Part shown: positions 1-10,300 of the stretch, piece after piece | Layout of the letters: the number at the start of each line of letters is the position of its first letter | Numbering within the stretch: the stretch's first letter is position 1 | Assembly: GCA_036898135.1 (NCBI GenBank) | Contig: CM072526.1 | Coordinates: 5,103,555 to 5,167,554 of the forward strand | DNA from: Oncomelania hupensis | Lineage: Eukaryota > Mollusca > Gastropoda > Littorinimorpha > Pomatiopsidae | Length of the DNA stretch: 64,000 nucleotides | Direction of reading: 5' to 3' | The notes under the pieces: generated by a model | Told to the model about the DNA's origin: nothing | Seen by the model: only the letters and a program-made list of their open reading frames with translations | Databases searched by the model: none | Made by a program: the position numbers and the translations under genes

Positions 1-105
1 ATGGTCAAGGCCTACCAGCAGAAGATTTTCTTCAAAACCAAACCGGTGTTTGATGGCCGAAAGAACCTCTACAGCAGGGACCACCTCCCCATTGGTACTG
101 AAAAG
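1..105 (+). CDS. AGO: Argonaute exon A (N domain), 5' end outside window
   Basis: Thirty-five in-frame codons end at a GTAAG donor (phase 0). The peptide contains KPVFDGRKNLY and LPIG, the conserved N-domain signature of animal miRNA-class Argonautes. The window starts at an ATG, but that Met aligns to an internal Met of human AGO2 (around residue 78). I therefore treat base 1 as lying inside an exon whose 5' part, and the true start codon, are upstream. The N domain helps duplex unwinding in known Argonautes. The next exon joins in frame with VELEVTLPGEG, as in vertebrate AGO proteins. Confidence 0.93.
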
Positions 106-655
106 GTAAGCTTGATTTTGTATGGAGGAAGAATGTTGAATTCATATGACATGGACATATTTCTTTTTCCGTCGGTACTGAGGTTATTTTTGTGAACATT
201 TCTTTTATGAGGAGACTGCAGGCACACACAACTAGTGAATAAAGGATTTAATTTTATCTGGAAAATAAAGGTTTGTGTATTTCTTTTACGATTAAACTGA
301 AGTGATCAGCTACTAGTAAGAGTAACTTCAGTAAGACACATTTTTCATGGCTTTTATAAGGGTTATGCTTAACCACACAGTTTGCACGTAAATAAGATGA
401 GTGGCTTTATTTTAAATAGCGCACTGTTTTCCTGCCCAAAAGAGATGCTCATGGTGTTTGATGTATCCACATTTTGAAGAGGGTGGCCAATGTTTTTGAC
501 AGTGGCCATTAATTTCTGTATGCCCTATGTACAGTGTTTAATAATGCTGTCCGTCAGTGCTACCCTTGCAAAGTTCATGCGTATCACCGTTTAATTGGTT
601 GAGTTTGTTTAAATAACACGGGTAATAAATGTATTGGCCATCCTGTATCGTGCAG
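106..655 (+). other. Intron A-B
   Basis: AT-rich intron with a GTAAG donor and a TGCAG acceptor. I see no repeat or gene in it. Confidence 0.8.
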
Positions 656-837
656 GTGGAGCTTGAAGTGACCTTGCCCGGGGAAGGTCGCGACCGTGTT
701 TTCAAGGTCGGCATCCGCTGGGTGAGCCAAGTGAATCTGTTTGACCTTGAGCGAGCCCTAGAAGGTGTAGCACGACAGATTCCCATGGAGGCCATTCAGG
801 CGTTGGATGTGGTCATGAGACACATGCCATCCATGAC
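656..837 (+). CDS. AGO: Argonaute exon B (N domain to L1)
   Basis: This 182-nt exon opens after TGCAG with VELEVTLPGEGRDRVFKV and continues through IQALDVVMRHMPSM. Both are diagnostic blocks of the N-domain/L1 region of eukaryotic Argonautes. It ends with two bases (AC) of a split Thr codon before GTAAGT, and the first base of exon C completes that codon. Local differences from human AGO2 (NLFDLERALEG) fall in the normally variable stretch. There are no internal stops and the phase matches on both sides. Confidence 0.95.
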
Positions 838-1422
838 GTAAGTCGTCGATATTTTGTATTTTCTGCATTATTTATTTTGTTTCTTCCAGGTCAGGGAAAA
901 GTCATTGTAAATTTAGCATGTCATGAATATGTTGGGTTTCTTGTAGATTTTGTTAAAGGTTAGATGAAGGTCATTGTCGTTAACTTTTAGCATGTTGTTT
1001 TTTTCCGGTGGTTTGCTCTTGTTTTATGGTTAACATGTTTTGTTTTATGTAGTGATTGATTTCATTTCTTTATTTTATTTTTTTGTGTGTGTTGTTCGTA
1101 TTATTCAGTTACAATGATCAATTGTTCAACGTCGGCGGAAAGTCATTTTCATGTTAGCATTTGGTGTTTTCAGGAAGAAGCTGTTCTGGGGTTATTTTGA
1201 ATTTGAATTCCGCTTTATTTAGCCCGCTGTTTACTTAGTATATGTTCCTTGACTTGTTAAGGGGCAGCAGAAAGGTCATTGTCACTGCACTGTAATTGTT
1301 TTGTTTCCTGTGGCATTGAATTATTTATTTTTCTATGTTTATTTATTAATTTCTTTATTATTACATAAAAAAAAATATTTTTAAAATTGTTATATTTATG
1401 TATTTGTGTTGTTTTTTTTTAG
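838..1422 (+). other. Intron B-C
   Basis: AT-rich intron with a T-run before the TTTTAG acceptor. No further feature is recognised. Confidence 0.8.
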
Positions 1423-1559
1423 TTACACTCCTGTGGGCCGATCATTTTTCTCGGCACCTGAGGGGTACGAGCACCCACTTGGCGGTGGTCGTGAAGTGTG
1501 GTTTGGTTTTCATCAGAGTGTACGTCCCTCCCAATGGAAGATGATGCTCAACATTGATG
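1423..1559 (+). CDS. AGO: Argonaute exon C (L1)
   Basis: This 137-nt exon encodes [26 protein letters not shown] and KMMLNID. The last two are among the most conserved Argonaute L1 motifs. One base completes the Thr codon from exon B. The last base (G) starts the Val codon finished by exon D ([12 protein letters not shown]). The donor is GTAAGC. Length and order match vertebrate AGO1-4 without gaps. Confidence 0.96.
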
Positions 1560-2026
1560 GTAAGCCCGCTTTGTTTACACATGGACTTTTAAAAAATCCT
1601 GATGCTAATGTCCTAGACCTGTGCATGCTATCTACATAAATACATCTCTCCCCCTCCACTTCCTTGGTCCAGGATTGTCCCCAGTTGTCTGGCGCTTTGG
1701 ATGATGCACCTAAAGCGTTTTCTAATAGCAGCTTGCCTTTCACACCATATGTGTCCGTTTGTTGTATGTAATAGTGTCTGTAACATGGTAACAGATCGCC
1801 GTGTTTGGAGTGTGATTTAGGAATAAGACGCGTAAAGCATGTAATATTATTGTTATAGTGGATGCCTGGGGCGGCTGTAGTAAAATGTATCGGCCAGTGA
1901 CTGGAGCTGGAAAAGTGCTATACAAGGATAACATTAATGAAATAGTGGACAATGGCTAACATACACTTATCAGCTAGTAATCAGTGTTTTGCATTAAACT
2001 AACCTTTCAGTGTTTGTTCATTGCAG
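1560..2026 (+). other. Intron C-D
   Basis: Intron of 467 nt with acceptor TTGCAG. No repeat was recognised. Confidence 0.8.
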
Positions 2027-2161
2027 TGTCGGCCACGGCGTTCTACAAGGCTCAGCCTGTGATAGAGTTCATGTGCGAAGTGCTGGACATGCAGGACGTG
2101 CAGGAACAGAAGCGCCCTCTCACCGACTCGCAGAGGGTGAAATTCACCAAGGAAATCAAAG
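2027..2161 (+). CDS. AGO: Argonaute exon D (L1-PAZ boundary)
   Basis: The 135-nt exon encodes [20 protein letters not shown] and then [14 protein letters not shown], the entry into the PAZ domain that binds the guide RNA 3' end. The short middle part (MQDVQEQKR) is variable between species. It ends with one base of the Gly codon completed by exon E. Donor is GTAACT and acceptor TTGCAG. Confidence 0.96.
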
Positions 2162-3099
2162 GTAACTTTCCCAGTCTTTTTAAAACGAGTCTATATCTCC
2201 ATTAATACAAATGGGCAGAAATGTTGTTGAAGTGATTGCAGACTTGTGTAGAGATCTTTTTGAAAAGGCAGGATCAGTACCAGGCATGGGATCTGTCTGT
2301 CTAAAGGCAAATTTCCACCTAAATCAAACTGCCTTTCTGCCTAAAAAATAAATTGTCGCCTAAAAAATCCTAACACCCGTTTTCTTTTCACTGTATGGCA
2401 CGGGGAATGCGTTTTGGTCCTCTTCGCTCTTTCCCATGCCTGCGTGCTAGGTGCTCGCCGCCCGTGTCCTTTATGAGAAAAGCTAAGCGAAACAGTGAGA
2501 CATGGCCATGCTTCCCAGACAGACCCCACACCACACAAGAACTTTTGCAGCTGAAAAGTGCTTATTCAAAGGCACAACAACAGTACAAACATTGAAAACC
2601 TCAATTCAAATCATTGTCATTTTTTTCTTCTTCTCCCAATGTGTTATTGTTTTGTACTTTTTAAGGATTGTGGGCAGAGGATGGTTAAGTGGCATATTTG
2701 AATCACTTGTTATTTGTACTATATAGTCTTTGAGTGTGGTATCAATTCTTTTTAAAATGTTCATAAACACAGCATTCACTATGGCCTTTTCCTGTATCAG
2801 CATGTGAAGAAATCGATAATTTTGTACCCAACTACAAGTGTGTTGTTACTTTATAATCATAAATTGAAATTTAAAGAACCCTTTTTAAAAAAACAAAAAA
2901 CAATTCCTGTTCTAAGTACGCACAGCCAAAAGTACTACTTTTTGTCTCAGAATACTAAAAGTTGCTGTATAGAATACTATTAAAAAAAATTGTGTGGTAG
3001 GCAGGTCTGCTTACTTAGTCTGTTCAGGGTTATTGTTTTAAACAGTCTTTTTTGTCTTACAATTTATAGTTTGAGTGTTTGTGTGTGTGTGTTGTGTAG
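2162..3099 (+). other. Intron D-E
   Basis: Intron of 938 nt. A GC-richer stretch at about 2385-2510 stands out from the AT-rich background but has no recognisable homology. The acceptor is GTGTAG after a TG-repeat. Confidence 0.7.
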
Positions 3100-3187
3100 G
3101 ACTGAAGGTTGAGATCACTCACTGCGGCAACATGAGACGCAAGTACCGGGTGTGCAACGTCACGCGCCGACCTGCCCAGACACAGTC
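3100..3187 (+). CDS. AGO: Argonaute exon E (PAZ)
   Basis: This 88-nt exon encodes [20 protein letters not shown] and TRRPAQTQ, the core PAZ beta-strands of miRNA-class Argonautes. It begins by completing the Gly codon from exon D and ends with TC of a Ser codon before GTAAGT. The RKYRV..VTRRPA block is nearly invariant in animals. Confidence 0.95.
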
Positions 3188-3685
3188 GTAAGTCCTTTTT
3201 TCTTGTACCATGCCGAGGTGCTGACAGCACTGGCCCATTCACCAAATGCCAGTAAAAATTCTCATAAACGTCGTAGTTGGTTCGCTCTTCGGGTGTCCTT
3301 TTTTGTTACCATCCGGTCCGTCCACCTTTTTTTTTTTCCGTGATTCTTTTTTCTTTTAGCTCGTGTCCATTTCTTTCTCATTATTAATGCTAGCAGGTCT
3401 GTTTTTATTCCATAAGTTCACTAAATGCCAAACCCTTTTTTATTTTTTTAATTTAAAGTTTACAGATTGGTGAGAATAGCTTGCAGGCCAAGCAGTGAAT
3501 GGATTGTTGCTAGCCCAAGGAGGCCAGTTGAAATGTCTTGGCTTTCAGCATCCCCTGTCACTTGCGCACACACTTTTAAAGAATTGCATTGCCTGAATCA
3601 TCGTTGTATTTTCATTCTTTTATTTTTGCCTTTCTGCTTCTGATCAAAACCCAAGAGTGTGTATCTTTACTGTGTATGTGTACAG
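3188..3685 (+). other. Intron E-F
   Basis: Intron of 498 nt. No repeat or gene recognised; acceptor is TACAG. Confidence 0.8.
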
Positions 3686-3769
3686 GTTCCCCTTGCAGTT
3701 GGAGAGCGGTCAGACCATCGAATGCACAGTGGCTCGCTACTTCTATGAGCGCTACAAGATGAGGCTGCA
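3686..3769 (+). CDS. AGO: Argonaute exon F (PAZ)
   Basis: This 84-nt exon encodes FPLQLESGQTIECTVARYF followed by YERYKMRL. It corresponds to the PAZ segment FPLQQESGQTVECTVAQYF of human AGO2. The first base completes Ser from exon E and the last two (CA) begin a Gln completed by exon G. Donor is GTAAGT. Confidence 0.95.
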
Positions 3770-4210
3770 GTAAGTCATTGATAAGTTGTTTTAGTATTTT
3801 AGTGAGACTGCAGTAAGTGAAAAGTGGTTTTACTTTTCAATGAGAGACTGCATTGATGTCATTTTACTTTTCATTGAGACTAGTAAATGATTAATAAGTC
3901 ATTTTACTTTTCATTGAGGCTGTAGTAAATGATTGATAAGTCATTTTACTTTTTATTGAAACTGCAGTAAAAAAAAAAATCATTTTATTTTTCCATCATT
4001 GTTGATTGTATTAAAGTTTAAAGTGCTAAACCTCATTAAAAATCCTCATGGGCGATCCAAATGTGTCTGGTCAGAATGGCTTAATAGTAGACATAATTTC
4101 AGATCCATTGAATTTGTTAATTGTCCCAAGATCTAACTCGCCTGCATTCAGGTGCGGTTGGTGTTGGGTCTGCCAGCAAAACTAGGGATATTTAAAAAAA
4201 GAAAAGTATT

Positions 4211-4642
4211 CGGTGTTCCCGATTACGCACAGTAGTGCGTCAATTACGCACAGAATATGAAAAATGACGCAGAAAAATTTGCATATGTGCGTCCTGTGGA
4301 CGCAAACATTTTTTTCTAATCGCTGAAGTCAAAAATACGACCAACGAGTGGCGAACTAATTCACGGCATAATCAGAATCAGAACCCAACTGAGATTGCCA
4401 TTGCAGACGATTAAAGATTGTGTCGGGAGTTGTCGTGTTTTAATTTTTTGGTTTTATATGATTATGATAACTAATGTGACGCTTTAACAGATTTTTAAAA
4501 ATGAAGAAAAAAGTGAGGTTTGGACTTGTTTTTACATTTCTTTTTCCGATTTGGGGACTCTCAAAATTTGCACAAGGACTCTTAAAATTTTATACCTGGG
4601 AGTCCCAAGGACTCTCATTTTTTGTGTGTGGAGGGAACACTG
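4211..4642. mobile_element. Short hAT-like non-autonomous element
   Basis: The ends are inverted: CGGTGTTCCC on the left and GGGAACACTG on the right. This is the CAGTGTTCCC type typical of hAT elements, with one mismatch. The 6-bp direct repeat AGTATT flanks it directly (4205-4210 and 4643-4648). No ORF is visible, so it is a 432-bp MITE-like relic. Confidence 0.65.
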
Positions 4643-4649
4643 AGTATTT

Positions 4650-5503
4650 ATGATAAATCTAAAGGGATATAAAAAAAGAAGAATGTGTAATCTAAAGGGA
4701 TATAAAAAGAAAAGAATGTGTAATAAATCTAAAGGGATATTAACAAAGAAAAGAATGTGTAATAAATCTAAAGGGATATTAACAAAGAAAAGAATGTGTA
4801 ATAAATCTAAAGGGATATTAACAAGGAAAAGAATGTGTAATAAATCTAAAAGGATATTAACAAAGAAAAGAATGTGTAATAAATCTAAAGGGATATTAAC
4901 AAAGAAAAGAATGTGTAATAAATCTAAAGGGATATTAACAAGGAAAAGAATGTGTAATAAATCTAAAGGGATATTAACAAAGAAAAGAATGTATGATAAA
5001 TCTAAAGGGATATTAACAAAGAAAAGAATGTAATCAATCTAAAGGGATATTAACAAAGAAAAGAATGTGTAATCAATCTAAAGGGATATTAACAAAGAAA
5101 AGAATGTGTAATAAATCTAAAGGGATATTAACAAAGAAAAGAATGTGTAATCAATCTAAAGGGATATTAACAAAGAAAAGAATGTGTAATCAATCTAAAG
5201 GGAAATTAAAAAAAAAAGTGTAATAAATCTAAAGGGATATTAACAAAGAAAAGAATGTAATCAATCTAAAGGGATATTAACAAAGAAAAGAATGTGTAAT
5301 AAATCTAAAGGGATATTAACAAAGAAAAGAATGTAATCAATCTAAAGGGATATTAACAAAGAAAAGAATGTGTAATCTAAAGGGATATTAACAAAGAAAA
5401 GAATGTGTAATAAATCTAAAGGGATATTAACAAAGAAAAGAATGTCTAATAAATCTAAAGGGATATTAACAAAGAAAAGAATGTGTAATCTAAAGGGATA
5501 TTG
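4650..5503. repeat. 39-bp minisatellite (about 22 units)
   Basis: The unit reads AATCTAAAGGGATATTAACA and continues AAGAAAAGAATGTGTAAT. Variants lack the second TGTGT or differ by single bases. Since 39 is a multiple of three, stretches translate as repeats of MCNKSKGILTKKR. That is a by-product of the period and not evidence of a gene. A degraded remnant lies at 5643-5690. Confidence 0.9.
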
Positions 5504-5642
5504 TATTCAGCTAGCTGCTATACCGATGGAGGGGTGTTCTAATGTCTTGTTGTATTATTATTTTCTTTTGTCATGTGTGCACTGTGACACAACAAATTTT
5601 CCCATGTTTTTTGTGGAATAAAGATTTCCTGACTATGACTAT
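5504..5642 (+). mobile_element. Retroelement 3' tail
   Basis: The segment ends with ACTGTGACACAACAAATTTT, then AATAAAG and TGACTATGACTATT. That layout resembles the 3' ends of invertebrate RTE-like LINEs and their SINEs. It interrupts the 39-bp array, whose fragments continue after it, so it probably inserted into the array. No coding part is present. Confidence 0.45.
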
Positions 5643-5707
5643 TAAAAAAAGAAAAGAATGTGTAATAAATCAAAGAATGTAATCAATCTATATTTGTATG
5701 TTTGCAG

Positions 5708-5771
5708 GTACCCACATCTCCCTTGTCTTCAGGTGGGCCAGGAACAGAAACACACATACCTGCCACTGGAG
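5708..5771 (+). CDS. AGO: Argonaute exon G (PAZ)
   Basis: This 64-nt exon completes a Gln codon and encodes [20 protein letters not shown] plus Glu. The block is practically invariant in animal AGO proteins and includes PAZ residues that hold the guide 3' end. It ends in phase 0 before GTGAGA. In every copy the next exon (H) begins with VCNVV, as expected. Confidence 0.96.
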
Positions 5772-5940
5772 GTGAGATTTGTTTCTGTCAACCCTTTTAG
5801 GATACCAAGGGTTTTCTTTGGGTACTCCAGTTTCCTCTCTCTTCAATAATGGTATGGCGTGCAGTCGATCAAAAAAGTCAAAAAAAAGTTATATTTGTGT
5901 TCCGTCTCCATGCCTTTTACACCACGTGTTTGAGGTATAG

Positions 5941-6110
5941 ATGTGTGTATGTATGAGTGTAACATGTGTGTATGTATGAGTGTAACATGTGTGTATGTAT
6001 GAGTGTAACATGTGTGTATGTATGAGTGTAACATGTGTGTATGTATGAGTGTAACATGTGTGTATGTATGAGTGTAACATGTGTGTATGTATGAGTGTAA
6101 CATGTGAGCA
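5941..6110. repeat. 21-bp tandem repeat
   Basis: About eight units of TGTGTATGTATGAGTGTAAC plus A. The minus-strand frames are open only because the period is a multiple of three. Confidence 0.9.
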
Positions 6111-6187
6111 TGTATGTTGGTACATACATTGGGAACTTATCGAGTTTTGATTTAGGAGTGAAGCATGCATGTAGCATGCATTATTAA

Positions 6188-7074
6188 CCCCTTAACTGCC
6201 GTAGTGAAAAGCGCATCTGTACTTCCTGTATGCCGGAGCAAAATTTGACTGTTGAGGGTGTGTTCACTAAAACGTGAATAATTCAGGCATTTGAAGAGAT
6301 ATCTCTTAGATATTTGGCAAAGTTTTTTGTAACATCCCTGGCTTCAATATCAAGTGAAAATAGTTTCATTTGACAAGACATACATTTTTTAGTAATTATT
6401 TATTCTTGTTTTTTTGCTGTCATCAGGCATTTTTGGAACATAAAAACACACATCAACACAAAAAATGCATGACAGAACACCACAAAAAACTGGTGTAACA
6501 AAAGGACAAACATCAAGCAATCAATAAACTACTTGGAAATCAACTTTACGTCTATATCATCCACAGAAATAAGGGTACCTGTCGATGGTATGGTAAGTCC
6601 GGAATCACGCGTCATAATCCACAGCTGTAGAGACTCAGTCACAACACACACAGCAGGGAAAAGTCCACACACTACTTCCAGTATATGAATTTTGTGTGAT
6701 AAGGTCTTCATCATCACTGTCTTGATCATTTAGGACCTCTTGAAGCACTTCAAAGTGCTGAATATCATCTAAAAACAGACCTCGTAGTACCCCCTCATCG
6801 TCTACCGTCCGCCATTTTGTATGATGACTGAACAGTGCGAATTACTAAATTTTCAAATATTGTGCAACTTTCGGTTTTTGCGATTTATAATGGTCAAAGG
6901 GAAAGAACTGTTGGTTGGAGATTTCTAGCTGCTCTGCCAACAGTTACTGCGGTTACCTCCCTTCTTGGGTGACTACAGAATGCCGACGAATAAACCCCGG
7001 ACGGCCTTCGGGGTTGGGCACACAGGAAGCAGAAAATCATCCCGAATGAGGTTCGGGGTTGGGCGGTTAAGGGG
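6188..7074 (-). mobile_element. piggyBac-type MITE with relic transposase N-terminus
   Basis: TTAA (6184-6187) and TTAA (7075-7078) flank inverted ends CCCCTTAACTGCC and GGCGGTTAAGGGG. TTAA duplication with CCC..GGG ends is the piggyBac hallmark. On the minus strand, an ATG at 6815 (MAD) runs, after a one-base slip, into an acidic peptide containing DDEGVLRGLFLDD and NDQDSDDEDL (about 6660-6805). This resembles the acidic N-terminus of piggyBac transposases. No catalytic domain remains. Confidence 0.75.
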
Positions 7075-7095
7075 TTAATAGTCTGGATAAATTCT

Positions 7096-7755
7096 TGACT
7101 AGTGTTCTCCATTCTTGTCTAGTAATAATGTTCTCAATTCTTGTTTAGTAAAAATGTTCTCAATTCTTGTCTAGTAAAAATGTTCTCAATTCTTGTGTAG
7201 TAATAATGTTCTCAATTCTTGTCTAGTAATAATGTTCTCAATTCTTGTGTAGTAAAAATGTTCTCAATTCTTGTCTAGTAATAATGTTCTCAATTCTTGT
7301 TTAGTAATAATGTTCTCAATTCTTGTCTAGTAATAATGTTCTCAATTCTTGTCTAGTAAAAATGTACTCAATTCTTGTCTAGTAATAATGTTCTCAATTC
7401 TTGTGTAGTAAAAATGTTCTCTATTTTTGTCTAGTAATAATGTTCTCAATTCGTGTGGAGTAAAAATGTTCTCTATTCTTGTTTAGTAATAATGTTCTCA
7501 ATTCTTGTGTAGTAAAAATGTTCTCTATTCTTGTCTAGTAATGTTCTCAATTCTTGTGTAGTAATAATGTTCTCAATTCTTGTCTAGTAATAATGTTCTC
7601 AATTCTTGTCTAGTAATAATGTTCTCAATTCTTGTGTAGTAAAAATGTTCTCAATTCTTGTCTAGTAAAAATGTTCTCAATTCTTGTGTAGTAATAATGT
7701 TCTCAATTCTTGTCTAGTAATAATGTTCTCAATTCTTGTGTAGTAAAAATGTTCT
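7096..7755. repeat. 26-bp minisatellite, haplotype 1
   Basis: About 25 units of AATGTTCTCAATTCTTGTCT plus AGTAAT. Single-base variants (TGTGTAG/TGTCTAG, AAAAATG/AATAATG) are intermixed. There are no unique spacers, so it is not a CRISPR-like array. The matching array in the second haplotype lies at 29763-30422. Confidence 0.92.
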
Positions 7756-7928
7756 CCACTGACTGGTATGTAGATTCCTCGACCCTCTTAATAGGCAAAA
7801 TTATCAGGCAGCTGATGCACTGAAAACCTACTTTTACTTGTGATTAGACATATAAATGTTCTGAATTCCTTTATCCAGAGGGCAATAGGCTGAGAGTCAA
7901 TGATACCAGCACTATTACTACTATATTA

Positions 7929-9645
7929 TTGACTCACATCAATAGCAGTGCCAGTCTATGTACTCACCTGCCCCCACTCCCCAATTCTCCACCACCACCC
8001 CATCTCTCGCACCCCTTACCCTTCCCCCCCAAATCCAGATTTTTGCAAATGTGTGCGAGATAAGTCCTAAATAACCGCCAAAAAAAATTTTTTTTTAAAG
8101 TCTGTCCATTTGCCGTCTGTGTACAAACTTTAATTGGCTAAGTACTCCAAACCTCATCATGTGTTGTGTCTTGGGCAAAAAAGACCTGGCAGGGCCCAAT
8201 CCTCTCCAGGCTGTTGGCCACAGCCGAAATCCACGAATACAGTGTGGCTCGCCTTGGCCCTGAGCACGTGGTCATTGAACCTGTAGTAACGTGAGGTTCC
8301 TCCGCCCTGGCCGGTGACTTCTGTGTAGAAGACTTTCGCCCAGTGATGCCGTGCTAACATCACCCCTGTTAGTCGCCTCTTACGACACGCCGGGAAACGT
8401 TGGGTCTATTCTATTTGCCCGAACCCACAGAGCCTACAGGATCGCACAAACAACTGCTGCCCTGACAAGGTTGAAGCCCATTTGGAAAGACAGAACCATC
8501 AGTCTACATTCCAAAGTAAGACTGCTGCGCTCTCTGGTCTTCTCCATCTTCCTATATGCTTGCGAAGCATGGACCCTCACAGCAGATCTCCAACGAAGAA
8601 TACAAAGCATGGAGATGAGGTGCTACAGAAGACTTCTGTGCATTTCCTATACCCAACACATCACCAACGACGAAGTCCGACAGACCATCACACAAGCCAT
8701 TGGACAACACGATGACCTGCTCACAGTGGTGAAGAAACGGAAACTCCGATGGTATGGCCACGTCACCAGATCATCAGGCCTTGCAAAGACCATTCTGCAA
8801 GGCACAGTGCAAGGAGGTAGAAGAAGGGGGAGACCGAAAAAGAGGTGGGAGGACAACATTCGAGAGTGGACTGGTTTGACACTGAGCGAAGCCATGAGGG
8901 CTGCTGAGGACAGAGAAAGATGGAGTATGCTGGTTAAACGATCATCTGTGATGCCCCTACGACCTTCGGGTTATGGGACAGGATAGGAGGATAGGACTCC
9001 AAACCTATTTCAACTATCACAACAACACTTGGTAAGATGGTGTATATCCATCAGACCTCCTAAATGATCAGTGAATGAATGACTTCACTTCAAGGTCAAG
9101 GCCACAAGGTCATCAAATGTTGATCAATAAATGAAAATTTCGCTTTTTTTCTGGGTTATTAATATGGAACTTATGATTCTTTGATGCATAATGGATACCA
9201 ATGAGGCACACATACCAAATTTGGTCCACTTCACTACTCCAAGATCAAGGTCACTGGAGCTTTCCAAAGTCGAGTTGTATAGGTACTTTGACCCTAAACT
9301 ATGAGATATTAAGTCCCAGCTTGATGCATTTAGAGATGATAGATTGACTGATCAGAAATGCATGAGAGGTCACATGAGAGGATCAAGGTCACCCCAATGT
9401 CAGTTTTTTTGTGTTTTTCTTGTGTGGAATAATACAAATTCGGCTGTACTTTATTTGATAGTACATTAGTGTATTTGGAGGCAGAGGTCAATGTCAACTC
9501 GAGGTCAAGAGCATAGAAAGATCACAGTCAGTATTACTTTGCATTTTAATGCCACCATTTTATTTTGTTTTTTCTGGGGACTTATTTTCATGTTAAACGT
9601 TGCAAGTTCCATAAAGAGCATGTGAGTCATATGGGTTTGCCAATC
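7929..9645. repeat. AGGTCA-rich dispersed repeat, copy E1
   Basis: The left end is TTGACTCACAT and the right end is ATGTGAGTCATATGGG, so the tips are inverted around TGACTCA. The interior has multiple extended half-sites (TTCAAGGTCA near 9089, ATCAAGGTCA near 9244 and 9382). Related copies occur at 15191, 27491 and 60030. I cannot assign it to a named family. A LINE-tailed insertion at 8155-8995 interrupts it. Confidence 0.7.
8155..8995 (+). mobile_element. 5'-truncated/composite RTE-like LINE insertion
   Basis: An 11-bp target duplication ACTCCAAACCT flanks it (8144-8154 and 8996-9006). The 3' two-thirds encode the C-terminal tail of a non-LTR reverse transcriptase: TRLKPIWKDRTISLHSKVRL, YACEAWTL, KLRWYGHVTR, GGRRRGRPKKRWEDNI (8432-8986). 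The first ~250 bp (to about 8410, including TTAGTCGCCTCTTACGACAC) do not look like that LINE. The insertion may thus be a template-switched or SINE-like chimera. The second haplotype carries the same insertion. Confidence 0.8.
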
Positions 9646-9771
9646 TAGTTATTATTATTATTGTTATTTGTGTGTTTCAGGTTTGCAATGTAGTTATTAT
9701 TATTGTTATTGGTGTGTTTCAGGTTTGCCAATGTAGTTATTATTATTATTATTATTATTTGTGTGTTTCAG
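9640..9771 (+). promoter_or_regulatory. Triplicated 3' splice-site region before exon H
   Basis: The true acceptor TGTGTTTCAG (AG at 9770-9771) is preceded by two near-copies of acceptor plus first exon bases (AG at 9679-9680 and 9721-9722), separated by ATT runs. Using either upstream AG would put exon H out of frame. The second haplotype has only the true site. Confidence 0.7.
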
Positions 9772-9843
9772 GTTTGCAATGTGGTAGGAGGTCAGCGCTG
9801 CATCAAGAAGCTGACGGACATGCAGACGTCCACTATGATCAAG
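9772..9843 (+). CDS. AGO: Argonaute exon H (end of PAZ), haplotype 1
   Basis: Twenty-four codons read [20 protein letters not shown] then TMIK, the conserved PAZ/L2 junction. The MI of STMI corresponds to human AGO2 Met364-Ile365 at the start of helix 7, which contacts the guide seed near bases 6-7. Both ends are phase 0. The donor GTCTCT is GT followed by a poor consensus and is the weakest donor in the gene. The copy at 32344-32415 is identical. Confidence 0.95.
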
Positions 9844-9974
9844 GTCTCTCAAATAAGTGACCACTACCCCCAGCATGCTCTGGCCGCCTTTAAGCCAGCA
9901 GGGGGCGCCACTCTTTAACACCCCTCATTCTCATACTTGTTTATTTCTCACTGCATGTTTGCCCTCACTTTTAG

Positions 9975-10300
9975 AACTTTTGTTACATGTCTATCCACCT
10001 CTCAATGTCTACCTATAGTTCCATCACTTTTAGAACTTTTGTTACATGTCTATCCACCTCTGTCTCCTACCTATAGTACCATCATTCTTAGAACTTTTGT
10101 TGCATGTCTATCCACCTCTGTCTCCTACCTATAGTACCATCATTCTTAGAACTTTTGTTGCATGTCTATCCACCTCTGTCTCCTACCTATAGTACCATCA
10201 TTCTTAGAACTTTTGTTGCATGTCTATCCACCTCTGTCTCCTACCTATAGTACCATCATTCTTAGAACTTTTGTTGCATGTCTATCCACCTCTCGATGTC
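9975..10300. repeat. 58-bp minisatellite, haplotype 1
   Basis: About five to six units containing TTGTTGCATGTCTATCCACC and CTATAGTACCATCATTCTTA. The second haplotype has about one more unit (32540-32925) and more TTACATG variants. Confidence 0.88.

Larger units (their letters stand above)
3770..5707 (+). other. Intron F-G
   Basis: Intron of 1.9 kb. It holds tandem near-copies of a short 'cattttacttttcattgagactgcagtaa'-type segment just after the donor (3770-3990), a hAT-like relic (4211-4642), a 39-bp minisatellite (4650-5503) and a retroelement tail (5504-5642). Confidence 0.8.
5772..9771 (+). other. Intron G-H
   Basis: Intron of 4.0 kb. It holds a 21-bp satellite, a piggyBac-type MITE, a 26-bp minisatellite and an AGGTCA-rich repeat with a nested LINE piece. 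It ends in a triplicated acceptor-like segment. Bases from 7005 onwards recur after the assembly gap. Confidence 0.8.

Noticed and set aside
1..195. ATG at base 1 as the gene start
   Set aside because: The Met aligns inside the Argonaute N domain and the first exon is clearly incomplete. The frame after base 105 is intron read-through.
2395..2595. GC-richer open frames in intron D-E as a missed exon
   Set aside because: Exons D and E join perfectly in phase and in AGO alignment, leaving no room for an extra exon.
7096..7755. CRISPR-like array (regular 26-bp repeats)
   Set aside because: Units are directly abutting with no unique spacers, in an animal intron.
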